A stretch of DNA of 64,000 bases. It comes from Ammonifex degensii KC4 (GTDB taxonomy: Bacteria; Bacillota; Desulfotomaculia; Desulfotomaculales; Ammonificaceae). The DNA lies in the NCBI RefSeq assembly GCF_000024605.1, contig NC_013385.1:248001-312000 (forward strand), written 5' to 3'. Below the pieces are notes generated by a model. That model was not told the DNA's origin. It worked only from the letters and a program-made list of their open reading frames with translations, and did not search any database. The first letter of the stretch is position 1. Each line of letters begins with the position of its first letter. Position numbers and translations under genes: made by a program. Of this stretch, positions 24,281-33,800 are shown piece by piece.

Positions 24281-25396
24281 TTGCGGCGGTATCTTTCGGT
24301 GCTGGTGGTGGTCCTACTCCTCGCGCTGCTGGCCGGGTGTCGGACGAGTGCTTCCACGGCAGGGAAGGCTCCTGCCAGGGAGCTCCGGCTGGCCTACGCC
24401 AAAGGCTTTAAGATCGAGTACCTGGAGAAGGGGTGCAAGCTGGTCACCGACGGGGACGGGAAAAAGCTCCTGCTCTGCCCCCGGGGGGAGAAGCCCCCGG
24501 CCGGGTATGAAAACATCCCGGTAGTCTACACGCCGGTCAAGCGGGTGGTGGTGCTCTCCACCACCCAGGCGGCCCTGCTCAAGCCCTTAGGAGAGCTGGG
24601 GAGCATCGTGGGGGTGAGCACCCCGGCCAAGGACTGGTACATCCCCGAGGTGAAGCGGGGGATAGAGGAGGGGAGGATCACTTACCTGGGCAAGCTGGAG
24701 GCGCTCGACTACGAGAAGGTTCTGGCTTTGAAGCCCGACGTGGTCTTCACCTACACCAAGGCCATGGGGGGTGACCAGGCGGCGGCTCGGTTGAGGGAGC
24801 TCGGGGTGCCGGTGGCAGTGGACAACGAGTGGCTGGAGGAGAATCCTTTGGGGAGGCTAGAGTGGATAAAGTTCCTGGCTGCTTTCTACGACAAGGGAAA
24901 GGAGGCCGAGAGCTTTTTTGCCCAGGCGGAAAAGAGGGTGCGGGAGCTGGCGGACAAACTTAAAGACGTGCCCAGGACCAAGGTGGTGTGGGTGAACATT
25001 TGGGGCGGGAAGGTCTACGTCCCCCGGGGGAACTCCTACACTGCGCAGCTCATCGCCATGGCCGGCGGGGATTACCTGATGAAGAACCTGGAGGGGGTAG
25101 GGTCGGCGCAGATAACCCCGGAGGAGTTCTACCAGAAGGCACGGGAGGCGGAGGTCATGATCTATGCCTCCAGCCCCAACTACGGCACAAAATCGGTTAA
25201 GGATATCCTCAAGCAGGCCCCTCTCTGGAAAGATCTGCCGGCTATTCAGCAGGACCGGGTCTACTGCCTGGCTCCTGACTACTGGCAGAGTCTGGATGAG
25301 CTCACGCAGCAGCTTCAGGACCTGGCGGCCATCTTCCACCCGGATATGTTCCCGGGGCACAAGACCGAACAGTTCCTGAAGCTGCCCAAAGAATAG
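24281..25396 (+). CDS. btuF: Cobalamin/corrinoid ABC transporter substrate-binding lipoprotein
   Basis: 371 residues from TTG 24281 (RBS AAAGGGGGAGAG). A signal peptide ends in the lipobox LLAGC (Cys 20). The fold is that of class III periplasmic binding proteins: KRVVVLSTTQAALLKPLG, ALKPDVVFTY and later AGGDYLMKNL. In Gram-positive cells it is anchored outside the membrane and delivers substrate to the permease. Cobalamin rather than heme or siderophore is inferred from the riboswitch. It is followed at two bases by the permease gene. Confidence 0.88.
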   Translation: MRRYLSVLVVVLLLALLAGCRTSASTAGKAPARELRLAYAKGFKIEYLEKGCKLVTDGDGKKLLLCPRGEKPPAGYENIPVVYTPVKRVVVLSTTQAALLKPLGELGSIVGVSTPAKDWYIPEVKRGIEEGRITYLGKLEALDYEKVLALKPDVVFTYTKAMGGDQAAARLRELGVPVAVDNEWLEENPLGRLEWIKFLAAFYDKGKEAESFFAQAEKRVRELADKLKDVPRTKVVWVNIWGGKVYVPRGNSYTAQLIAMAGGDYLMKNLEGVGSAQITPEEFYQKAREAEVMIYASSPNYGTKSVKDILKQAPLWKDLPAIQQDRVYCLAPDYWQSLDELTQQLQDLAAIFHPDMFPGHKTEQFLKLPKE

Positions 25397-25398
25397 CG

Positions 25399-26403
25399 AT
25401 GCGCCGCTTCCACTGGGTCTTCTTCCTGGGCTTTGTGCTCCTGGTCTTCGGGGTGCTGGTGGCGAGCCTGGGCTGGGGTTCGGTTAAGGTGCCACCGGAG
25501 AAGGTGCTGGCGGTGCTGCTGCATCCCGGGCGCCCGGGGCTGGCGGAGGCGGTGGTGGTCAAAATCCGCCTTCCCCGGGCGCTGGGGGCACTGCTGGGCG
25601 GGGCGGCTTTGGGGGTGAGCGGTCTTTTGCTGCAGGTCTTCTTCCGCAACCCCATAGTGAGCCCCTATGTCTTGGGCATTTCCTCAGGGGCTTCGCTGGC
25701 GGTGGGCATCCTGGCTTTGAGCACCCTCACCGCCGGCCTTTCCCTCACCCCGACCCTTCTGGCGCTGGCGGCTTTTGCCGGAGCCTTTGCGGTTACGGCG
25801 GCGGTGGCGGTGCTGGCTCCCCGCACCCGCTCGGTGGTGACCTTACTGGTGATCGGCCTCATGTTCGGCTACCTGGCCTCGGCCTGTACCAGCATCCTCC
25901 TGGCCTTCGCCGAGAAGGAGCGGGTGCACGGCTTCTACCTCTGGACCTTCGGCAGCTTCGCTCCCATGGACTGGGGCAAGGTGACGGTACTGGCGGCAGC
26001 CGGCTTTCCCCTTCTGCTTTTTTCCTTTCTTCTGGGCAAGGCGCTCAACGCTTACCAGGGGGGAGAGGAGTACGCCTTGAGCGTGGGGCTTAACGTGCGG
26101 CGCTTTCGGGTGGCGGTGGTGGTGCTTTCCAGTGCTCTGGCCGGGCTGGTGACCGCCTTTGCCGGCCCGGTGGCCTTTATCGGCCTGGCCGTGCCCCACC
26201 TGGCCCGGCTCCTTTTGCGCACGGCCGACAACCGGGTGCTCATACCGGCGGTGATCCTGCTGGGGGCGGCAGTCACCGGCCTTTGCGATCTCCTGGCCCG
26301 CCAGCTCTTCTGCCCGGTGGAGCTCCCCATTACCGCCGTCACCTCCCTCTTCGGAGCTCCCCTGGTCATAGGCTTTCTTCTTAGAGGGAAGGTGAAGATG
26401 TAG
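25399..26403 (+). CDS. btuC: Cobalamin ABC transporter permease (FecCD/BtuC family)
   Basis: 334 residues from ATG 25399. About ten hydrophobic membrane segments with family motifs: VVKIRLPRALGALLGGAALG, GLLLQVFFRNPIVSPYVLGI and PVAFIGLAVPHLARLL. It forms the dimeric channel that takes substrate from BtuF. A TA module on the other strand separates it from the ATPase gene. Confidence 0.93.
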   Translation: MRRFHWVFFLGFVLLVFGVLVASLGWGSVKVPPEKVLAVLLHPGRPGLAEAVVVKIRLPRALGALLGGAALGVSGLLLQVFFRNPIVSPYVLGISSGASLAVGILALSTLTAGLSLTPTLLALAAFAGAFAVTAAVAVLAPRTRSVVTLLVIGLMFGYLASACTSILLAFAEKERVHGFYLWTFGSFAPMDWGKVTVLAAAGFPLLLFSFLLGKALNAYQGGEEYALSVGLNVRRFRVAVVVLSSALAGLVTAFAGPVAFIGLAVPHLARLLLRTADNRVLIPAVILLGAAVTGLCDLLARQLFCPVELPITAVTSLFGAPLVIGFLLRGKVKM

Positions 26404-26425
26404 CCGGGACTGGGAAAATAACCCG

Positions 26426-26788
26426 CTAATCTTTCTTTTCTAGCTGGCGGAAACGAACCATTTCGGGACTGATTACAGTGAAACAGTTTGGCAGGTTATG
26501 TCCGTGCTTCTCGACGACCATCAGTACAATGTTTGCTTTTCTGTCTGGAGGTAACCCGGCTAAGCGGATAAGGATAATCCCCGAGGCGAGCCGACGCTGA
26601 CGAAAAACAAGTTCACCGAAGTCTTTATCTGCGGTTAACAACAGGGCTTTTTCTCGCCTTGCCAAGCCCAACACAGCTTCGTCATGGATGCCTGGCTCTG
26701 CTTCGGCCACATACAAAACAGTATGACCGGCTTCGCGAAGGTGCTCCACGATCTGGCGGTCGACGCTTTCGTCAGCCACAAACTTCAT
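26426..26788 (-). CDS. DUF5615 PIN-like toxin
   Basis: 120 residues from ATG 26788. Typical family start MKFVADESVDRQIVEHLREA, then GIHDEAVLGLARREKALLLT and ADKDFGELVF with the conserved acidic residues of the PIN-like fold. It overlaps its DUF433 partner by four bases (ATGA). Unlike the copies at 12.8 and 13.8 kb it is intact. The function as a toxic nuclease is inferred from fold and pairing. Confidence 0.85.
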   Translation of the reverse strand: MKFVADESVDRQIVEHLREAGHTVLYVAEAEPGIHDEAVLGLARREKALLLTADKDFGELVFRQRRLASGIILIRLAGLPPDRKANIVLMVVEKHGHNLPNCFTVISPEMVRFRQLEKKD

Positions 26789-27027
26789 TTTGCCGCCTCA
26801 TTAATGGGATAGACTACATCTGACCTAAGAGCATCTGCGGCAAAGGCTAGAGCAGCCTGAATTGCTTCCCTCGTAAGCCGGGGATGGGCTTCTAAGATTT
26901 GCTCGATTGTTTCGCCGGCGGCTAGTTTCTCCAGGATAAGCTCCACGGTAATGCGGGTCCCGGCGATCACCGGCTTGCCCATCATAATCTTCGGGTCCGA
27001 TACGATTAGTCCCTGGTACTTTTGCAT
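26785..27027 (-). CDS. DUF433 family antitoxin
   Basis: 80 residues from ATG 27027. Family motif MGKPVIAGTRITVELILEKL, AAGETIEQILEAHPRLT, REAIQAALAFAADAL. It is the first gene of an intact DUF433/DUF5615 module inserted between btuC and btuD on the opposite strand. Confidence 0.9.
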   Translation of the reverse strand: MQKYQGLIVSDPKIMMGKPVIAGTRITVELILEKLAAGETIEQILEAHPRLTREAIQAALAFAADALRSDVVYPINEAAK

Positions 27028-27146
27028 TCTTGCTTACCCGACTCCTTCTATGTTCGCAACCTTCTAGAGGGCATTTTAACGAAAATCAAGGATCGAAACA
27101 ACACCCGAAAGCTCTTTAGGGTGTTTAAGGGAAGAAGGTGAGAGTT

Positions 27147-28328
27147 TTGAAAATTTTGGAGTGCCAGGGACTGGCGGCGGGCTATGGCAGCCGCACGGTG
27201 GTGTTGGTAGAGGAGCTAAAGGCCCATAAGGGGGAGCTCATCTGCTTCTTGGGGCCTAACGGGGCCGGCAAGTCCACCTTGCTCAAGACGGTGGCCGGGC
27301 TCCTGGCCCCTCTGGGAGGAGCGGTCTACCTCAAGGGGGAGAGGCTGGAGAAAGTCTCGCTGAAAGAAAGGGCCAGCGCCTTAGCAGTGGTGCTCACCGA
27401 CCGGCGCCTGCCGGGGCTTTTGACCGTTTTCGAGGCGGTGGCCCTTGGGCGCCACCCCCACACCGGCCTGCTGGGGAAGCTCTCCCGGCGGGACGAGCAG
27501 GTGGTCTGGGAGAGCCTGCGGCTGGTGGGGGCGGAGGAGTTGGCCTCCCGCTTCTACGGCGACCTGAGCGACGGGGAGAAGCAGAAGGTGCTCATCGCCC
27601 GGGCTCTGGCCCAGGAGCCGGAGATCATGATCCTGGATGAGCCCACTGTGCATCTCGATCTGCAGCACCGGGCCGGGATCATGTCCCTGCTCCTTCGGCT
27701 TTGCCGGGAAAAGGGGATTACGGTTTTCCTCAGCTTGCACGAGGTGGACCTGGCCCTGCGGGGTGCGGCCTACGTGGTGCTGGTGCACGAGGGGAAGGTG
27801 CTGGGAATGGGGCCACCGGAGGAGCTTCTGACGGCGGAGACCGTTTCCCGGCTCTATGGTCCCGGTGCCGGGGAGTTCGACCCGGTGACCGGCGCGGTGG
27901 AGCTCCGGCTCCCGGCCGAAGGCCCCCTCGTCTTTGTGGTGGCGGGAGGGGGCAAGGGGGCCAAGGTGCTGCGGGCCCTGGCCAAGCGGGGGTACCGGCT
28001 GGCCTGCGGGGTGCTGCCGGAGAACGACGTGGATGCCTTTGTGGCCCGGGGTGTGGGGGCGGAGCTCATAACCGTTCCCGCCTTTGCCCCGGTGGGAAAA
28101 GAGGTTTTGGAGTTGGCCCGGCCTTACCTTGAAAGAGCTCAAGCGGTTATAGACACCGGTTTTCCGCTGGTACCGGCGACCGAGGGGAACCGTGCTTTGC
28201 TGAGATGGGCAGCTGACGCCGGAAAACCTCTCCTTTCCTTACGCCCGGAGGGATTCCCCCCAGGAGAGCGGGCGGCGGATCTGACCGCGCTCCTGCAGAT
28301 ACTGAAGGACCTATTCGCCTCCGCTTAA
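27147..28328 (+). CDS. btuD: Cobalamin ABC transporter ATPase with an extra C-terminal domain
   Basis: About 393 residues from TTG 27147 (GAAGGTG 6 bases upstream; GTG 27138 is possible). Residues 1-250 are an ABC ATPase: Walker A GPNGAGKST, signature LSDGEKQKV, Walker B MILDEPTVHLD. Family members usually end near residue 260. Here about 130 more residues follow (FVVAGGGKGAKVLRALAKRG, GVLPENDVDAFVARGVGAEL, ATEGNRALLRWAADAG), resembling a Rossmann-type nucleotide-binding unit of unknown role. It completes the btuFC transporter. Confidence 0.88.
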   Translation: MKILECQGLAAGYGSRTVVLVEELKAHKGELICFLGPNGAGKSTLLKTVAGLLAPLGGAVYLKGERLEKVSLKERASALAVVLTDRRLPGLLTVFEAVALGRHPHTGLLGKLSRRDEQVVWESLRLVGAEELASRFYGDLSDGEKQKVLIARALAQEPEIMILDEPTVHLDLQHRAGIMSLLLRLCREKGITVFLSLHEVDLALRGAAYVVLVHEGKVLGMGPPEELLTAETVSRLYGPGAGEFDPVTGAVELRLPAEGPLVFVVAGGGKGAKVLRALAKRGYRLACGVLPENDVDAFVARGVGAELITVPAFAPVGKEVLELARPYLERAQAVIDTGFPLVPATEGNRALLRWAADAGKPLLSLRPEGFPPGERAADLTALLQILKDLFASA

Positions 28329-28422
28329 ATTTTTTCTGCTGGGTAAAGGAAAATAGATTTCTGCGTCGAATATTTCACAGAAAAACAGGTGCGGCGAAGG
28401 GGCATGAGGGGGAAAAGTCCGC

Positions 28423-31400
28423 ATGCGAAAGATCAGCCGCCGCGAGTTCATCAAGTACGCCGGCTTGGGAGTGGCTGCTCTAAGCCTCCTGGGTAGCGTG
28501 GGTAAGGAAGATCTGGTCTTTTCCCAGGAAGCGGTTAGTGCCTTGCCCAAGCTCAGGCGGGCTAAAGAGACGCGTTCCGTCTGTGCCTACTGCGGCTGCG
28601 GTTGCGGCCTTATCGTCTACAGCGAGGATAACCGGGTTGTCTACGTGGAGGGGGATCCCGATCACCCCATAAACGAAGGCTCCATGTGCCCCAAGGGCAT
28701 CGCCCTCTCCGACACCAACACCATAGTCAACCGGCAGCACCGGCGGCAGCTCAACCCGCAGCGGATAACCAAAGTGCTCTACCGCGCGCCCGGTTCCACC
28801 TACTGGGAGGAGAAGGACTGGGACTGGGCTTTGAGGGAGATAGCCAAGAGGATAAAAGCCACGCGCGATGCCACCTTTGAAGAAAAGGACGAGAAGGGGG
28901 TAACGGTCAACCGCACCCAGGCGATAGCCCACTTGGGCAGCGCCTCGCTCGACAACGAGGAGAACTACCTCATCCACAAGTTCCTGCGTAGCCTGGGAGT
29001 AATCAATATAGACCACCACGCCCGTCTCTGACACTCCACCACCGTGGCCGGTCTGGCCAACACATTCGGTAGAGGAGTAATGACCAACCACTTCATCGAC
29101 TACAAGAACTCCGACGTGGTGATGGTGATAGGAGCCAACCCGGCGGAGAACCACCCGCAGGCGATGAAGTGGATCTTGCGGGGGAAGGCGGAGCGGGGCA
29201 CCAAGCTCATCGTGGTGGATCCCCGTTTCACCAAGACGGCGGCCCACGCGGACATTTACGCTCCTATCCGCCCGGGCACGGACATCGCTTTCCTCCTGGG
29301 GATAATCAACTACGCCCTGGAGCACAATCTCTACTTCCACGACTACGTGGTCAACTACACCAACGCTTCCTTCCTGGTGGACCCCAACTTCAAGTTCGAG
29401 GACGGCCTTTTCTCCGGGGCTACCACCAAGGACGGCCAGTTTGTCTACGATCCCACCACCTGGCAGTACCAGAAGGAAGGGGACAAGATAAAGCGCGATC
29501 CCACTTTGCAGGACCCCAACTGCGTCTTCCAGATCCTGAAGCGCTTCGTTTCCCGCTACGACATCAAGACGGTCTGCCGCATAACCGGCACGCCGGAGGA
29601 CGTTTACCGGCAGGTCTGCGAGCTTTACTGCTCCACCGGCAGGCCGGATAAGGCGGGTAACATCATCTACGCCATGGGCATCACCCAGCACACCTACGGC
29701 AGCCAGAACGTGCGGGCGGTGGCCATACTGCAGCTCCTCCTGGGGAACGTAGGGATAGCCGGGGGCGGGATCAACGCCCAGCGGGGCGAGTCCAACGTCC
29801 AGGGCTCGACCGACATGGCCATGCTCTTCCACCTCCTGCCGGGCTACCTGAGCTGCCCCGATGCCACCAAGCACCCCACGTTGAAGGACTATATCGCCAA
29901 GGAGACCCCGAAGACCAGCTTCTGGTCCAACACGCCTAAGTTCCTGATAAGCCAGCTCAAGGCCTGGTTCGGGCCTAAGGCTACGCCGGAGAACGAGTTC
30001 TGCTACCAGTGGCTGCCCAAGCTCGACGGCAAGGATCACTCGCACATGGCCATCTTCCAGAGCATGGCGGAGGGGAAGATAAAGGGGTTCTTCGCCTGGG
30101 GGCAGAACCCGGCGGTGGGAGGCCCGGCGGCTGAGGCCACACGGAAGGCCATGGAGAAGCTCGACTGGCTGGTGGTGGTCGACCTCTTCGAGACCGAGAC
30201 GGCGGCCTTCTGGAAGCGTCCGGGAGCCGATCCTCGCAAGATCAAGACCGAGGTCTTCTTCCTGCCGGCAGCCTTCTCCTACGAGAAAGAGGGCACGGTG
30301 ACCAACAGCGGTCGCTGGATCCAGTACCGCTGGAAGGCGGTAGACCCGCCGGGGGACGCCAAGTCCGACCTCTGGATAGTCGACCGGCTCTTCAAGGCCG
30401 TGAGGGAGGAGTACCGCAAGGGAGGCAGGTTCCCCGATCCCATTCTGAACATGGTGTGGGACTACGACGCCCCCGGATCCGAGGAGCCGGACATCAACAA
30501 GGTGGCCCTGGAGATCAACGGGTACGAGGTAGACACGGGCAAGCCTCTGCCCGGTTTCGCCAAGCTCACCAACACCGGTTCCACCGCCTGCGGCTGCTGG
30601 ATCTACGCCGGCTACTGGGCTCCCGATCCGGATCTCGGGGTGGTGGCGGCCAAGCGACGCGACCGCACGGACAAGTCGGGTCTGGGGCTTTATCCCAAGT
30701 GGAGCTTCGCCTGGCCGGCCAACCGCCGCATCGTGTACAACCGCTGCTCCTGCGATCCTTCCGGGCGTCCATGGGACCCCGCGCGGGCGCTGGTGTACTG
30801 GGACGGCAGCAAGTGGGTGACCAACGACGTGCCCGACTTCGGGGCCAAGGATCCGGCCACCGGGGCGGACGTTCCTCCGGAGAAGTCGGCCCAGAACCCC
30901 TTCATCATGGTGCCCGAAGGGGTGGGGCGGCTCTTTGGCGCCCAGTATGGTCCCCGGGCGGCAGCGCTTAAGGACGGCCCCCTGCCCGAGCACTACGAGC
31001 CCATCGAGAGCCCGGTGCGCAACCTCATGTCCAAGCAGCAGAACAACCCGGTGGCCAAGATTTACAAGGGTGAGGGCGCGACGCGGGGCGAGCCGGAGAA
31101 GTACCCCTACGTCCTCACCACCCACCGGCTGGTGGAGCACTACCAGAGCGGCGCGGTGACGCGCAACTCTCCCTGGCTTACCGAGCTCATGCCGGAGATG
31201 TTCGTGGGGATCTCTCCCCGGCTGGCGGCCAAGCTGGGCATCAAGCCCGGCGACCGGGTGGTGGTGCTCACGGCCCGCGGGAAGATTTACGGGCGTGCTT
31301 CGGTGCTCCCCACCCTGCAGCCCCTAAAGGTGGACGGCAAAGAGGTGGAGGTGGTGGCCCTGCCCTGGCACTGGGGCTACCAGGGGATGGCACCGGGCGA

Positions 31401-31491
31401 CTCGGCCAACGTGGTCACGGCCCTCTTCGGCGATCCCAACACCTTCATCCCGGAGTACAAGGCGCTCCTGTGCGACGTCCGGAAGGCATAG
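28423..31491 (+). CDS. fdhA: Formate dehydrogenase catalytic subunit, selenocysteine-containing, Tat-exported
   Basis: 1022 residues when the in-frame TGA at 29029-29031 is read as selenocysteine (residue 203) in the context DHHARL-U-HSTTVAGLANTFG, the active site of FdnG/FdoG-type enzymes. The N-terminus has a twin-arginine signal (SRREFIKYAG), then a [4Fe-4S] site (CAYCGCGCG ... MCPKG). The rest is the molybdenum/tungsten bis-MGD protein. It oxidises formate to CO2 outside the membrane and passes electrons to FdhB. A SECIS hairpin follows the UGA. Without Sec insertion the product would stop at residue 202. Confidence 0.96.
29029..29059 (+). promoter_or_regulatory. UGA selenocysteine codon and SECIS element of fdhA
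   Basis: TGA at 29029-29031. The hairpin TGGCC (29045-29049) / GGCCA (29055-29059) has the loop GGTCT, as in the E. coli fdhF SECIS, at the expected distance after the codon. It recruits SelB with Sec-tRNA. Confidence 0.88.
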
Positions 31492-31510
31492 AAAGGGGGC
31501 TTGAACGCCT

Positions 31511-32245
31511 ATGCCCAAGGCTGTTCTGGTGGATCTCACCAAATGCATCGGCTGCCGGAGCTGCATGGTGGCCTGCAAGCAGTGGAACGACCTGCCGGCC
31601 GAAAGGCAGGGCTTTGTCAACGACTGGGCCACGCCGCGCGACACCACGGCGGAGACCTGGACGGTGGTCAAGTACTACATCAAAGACAAGGACGGCCGGG
31701 TCGTATGGCGCTTCATCAAGCGGCAGTGCATGCACTGCGTGGACCCCGCCTGTGTGAAGGCCTGCTTCTCCGGGGCTCTGCGCAAGACCCCGGAAGGGCC
31801 GGTCATCCAGGACCCCAGCCGCTGCATCGCCTGCCTGTATTGCTTTAACGCCTGCCCCTTCCACGTGCCGCGCTACCGCACGGGCGGGAAAGGTCCGGTG
31901 ATCATGCAGAAGTGCCGCTTCTGCTTCGACCCCGGCGGCACCTACGACCGCGTGGGGCAGGGGCAGGCGCCGGCCTGCGTCAGGGCCTGCCCCGGAGGGG
32001 CCTTGAAGTTCGGCGAGCGGGACGCGCTTTTAAAGGAAGCCAAGGACCGCATAGCGCAAAACCCCGGCCGCTATGTGAACCAGGTTTACGGGGAGAGCGA
32101 GTTCGGCGGCACCTCCTGGCTTTACTTAAGCGACGTGCCCTTCGAGGAGCTCGGTTTCCCCGGCGCGGCCCGGCCGGCGATGGTGTCGCTGCTCACCTGG
32201 ACGCCGCTGGCGGCCGGTCTCTGGCTGGCGGCGAGGGAGGCTTGA
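31511..32245 (+). CDS. fdhB: Formate dehydrogenase iron-sulfur subunit
   Basis: 244 residues from ATG 31511 (RBS AAAGGGGG). Four ferredoxin-type cysteine clusters: CIGCRSCMVAC, CMHCVDPACVKAC, CIACLYCFNAC, and CRFC with CVRAC. A hydrophobic helix near the C-terminus (VSLLTWTPLAAGLWLA) anchors it, as in FdnH. It carries electrons from FdhA to the membrane cytochrome. It is probably co-exported with FdhA, since it has no signal of its own. Confidence 0.92.
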   Translation: MPKAVLVDLTKCIGCRSCMVACKQWNDLPAERQGFVNDWATPRDTTAETWTVVKYYIKDKDGRVVWRFIKRQCMHCVDPACVKACFSGALRKTPEGPVIQDPSRCIACLYCFNACPFHVPRYRTGGKGPVIMQKCRFCFDPGGTYDRVGQGQAPACVRACPGGALKFGERDALLKEAKDRIAQNPGRYVNQVYGESEFGGTSWLYLSDVPFEELGFPGAARPAMVSLLTWTPLAAGLWLAAREA

Positions 32246-32248
32246 AGT

Positions 32249-33070
32249 TTGCCCTGGGAGCGGATGGGAAGGCTTTACCATACCCTGGCTTCTCTGGCCA
32301 TTCCCCGTAGGGAGGTCGAAGGGGTATCCCCCGATGGGGAGCGGGGGATACCCCTTCTCTACCTCAACCCGCCGTCCTTTTCGCGGGAAGAGTGGCTGAA
32401 GGCCGCGGGGCAGGTTGCGGCAGTGGTTGCGGAGCACCGCCCGGACTGGCGGGAGGAAGCGGAGCGGGTGAAGCTTTGTCTTGAGCGGTCGCGCCTGCAG
32501 TGGGAAGACTTCCTGCCCGCCCTCCTGCGGCAGGAAGAAAAGGCTTACCGGCGCTTCAAAGATTTCTTATGCCGCCACCGGCTGGACAAGGAAGTGGCCG
32601 GATTTATCTTCCACCACGCTTTAAAGCTTTGCCTGCGCGGCTACGCTTCTTCTTTCCGCCCCCAGGACTTCAAGAACTGGCAGCAGGGGAGCTGCCCCGT
32701 CTGCGGGCGCTACCCGCACTTAGCCCGTTTAAAGGAAAGGGAAGGAAGGCTTTTATACTGCAGCCTCTGCGAGGCAGCCTGGCCCTACCCCCGCCTGGGC
32801 TGCCCTTTCTGCGGACACTCCTCTCCCGAAGGAGAAGAGCTACTGGCCTGGGAGGGAACTCCCTACCGCGTTTATCTGTATTCTTGCTGCGGGAGTTACC
32901 TCAAGGCGGTAGTGGAGACGGGGGCGGTTGACCGGCCCTTCGATCCGGTGAAGGTGGAGGGGGAAACCCTGCCGCTGGACTTGGCCGCCTGGCGCGAGGG
33001 TTTTTCCCCTGCCGCCTTAAGCCTTTTCCCCGCTTTCACTTTTGAGAAGGGACTTCGCGAGAGGAGGTAA
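32249..33070 (+). CDS. fdhE: Formate dehydrogenase accessory protein FdhE
   Basis: 273 residues from TTG 32249. The C-terminal half has FdhE cysteine pairs: GSCPVCGRYPHLARL, YCSLCEAAWPYPRLGCPFCG and YLYSCCGSYLKAVVE, which bind iron. FdhE is a cytoplasmic chaperone that holds the catalytic subunit before Tat export. Its place in the operon fits a FdhA with a Tat signal. Confidence 0.9.
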   Translation: MPWERMGRLYHTLASLAIPRREVEGVSPDGERGIPLLYLNPPSFSREEWLKAAGQVAAVVAEHRPDWREEAERVKLCLERSRLQWEDFLPALLRQEEKAYRRFKDFLCRHRLDKEVAGFIFHHALKLCLRGYASSFRPQDFKNWQQGSCPVCGRYPHLARLKEREGRLLYCSLCEAAWPYPRLGCPFCGHSSPEGEELLAWEGTPYRVYLYSCCGSYLKAVVETGAVDRPFDPVKVEGETLPLDLAAWREGFSPAALSLFPAFTFEKGLRERR

Positions 33071-33076
33071 GAAAAG

Positions 33077-33799
33077 ATGGGGGAGTCCAATTTCAAGAAC
33101 GCGGCGCCCTACATCATCGTGGCACTCCTCTTCATACTCGGTGTGGGTCTAAACGCGATAATAAGCGCCTATCGGGAAGGAGCCAAGGCCAAGGAAGCTA
33201 CGACAGGGGAATATCAGCTCGCCAGCTTCAAGTGCGCCGAGTGCCACGAGATGTGGCCCTACATCTCCACCTGGATGCTTTCCGCCCACAAGAAGGTTAG
33301 CTGCGACCGCTGCCACACTAATATCGATCTGGCGGCCATGGAGAAAGCCCACGCTGCGGGTAGCTACCGGCAGCCCATAGCGCTTAAGGCCCCCATGGAT
33401 CGAGGGGTTTGTCTGGGATGCCACAGCGGCCAGCGGGCGCCTTCCATGCCGGGAGATCTGAGGGACCCGCACCCGATACACTTCGAGGCGGGGGTCAACT
33501 GTACGGCCTGTCACTACGGGGTGACGCACTTCAAGATTGCCCAGCGCGACGTCTTCAAGCTCCCGGACTTCAGCAACCCGAGCAACTGGCGCCCGGAGCT
33601 GGTAAGAACTATCGCCACCCTTCCTTACTCCCGCCCCACCATGCACGACTGCTTCGGCTGCCACCAGACCGTTGCTGTTTCTCTGCAGCCGGTGGACCTT
33701 AAGGGAACGCCCTGCGCCGGTTGCCACACCTACTCGGTGAACGTGACCCCCTGCGCTTCTTGCCACACGCACTTCACCGGTTCTCCCCAGCAGAGATAA
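33077..33799 (+). CDS. Heptaheme membrane-anchored cytochrome c (NapC/NirT-like)
   Basis: 240 residues from ATG 33077 (RBS GAGGAGG). One N-terminal membrane helix (IIVALLFILGVGLNAII) is followed by seven CxxCH heme-binding motifs: CAECH, CDRCH, CLGCH, CTACH, CFGCH, CAGCH and CASCH. The first part resembles the NapC/NrfH quinone-linked group, which usually has four hemes. As last gene of the fdh operon it probably takes electrons from FdhAB to menaquinone or another acceptor, replacing the cytochrome b subunit (FdnI) seen in enteric bacteria. Confidence 0.88.
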   Translation: MGESNFKNAAPYIIVALLFILGVGLNAIISAYREGAKAKEATTGEYQLASFKCAECHEMWPYISTWMLSAHKKVSCDRCHTNIDLAAMEKAHAAGSYRQPIALKAPMDRGVCLGCHSGQRAPSMPGDLRDPHPIHFEAGVNCTACHYGVTHFKIAQRDVFKLPDFSNPSNWRPELVRTIATLPYSRPTMHDCFGCHQTVAVSLQPVDLKGTPCAGCHTYSVNVTPCASCHTHFTGSPQQR

Positions 33800-33800
33800 T

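Noticed and set aside
28480-31140. 886-residue open frame on the minus strand
   Set aside because: It lies opposite fdhA, whose frame has full family motifs; the antisense protein has no recognisable domain.
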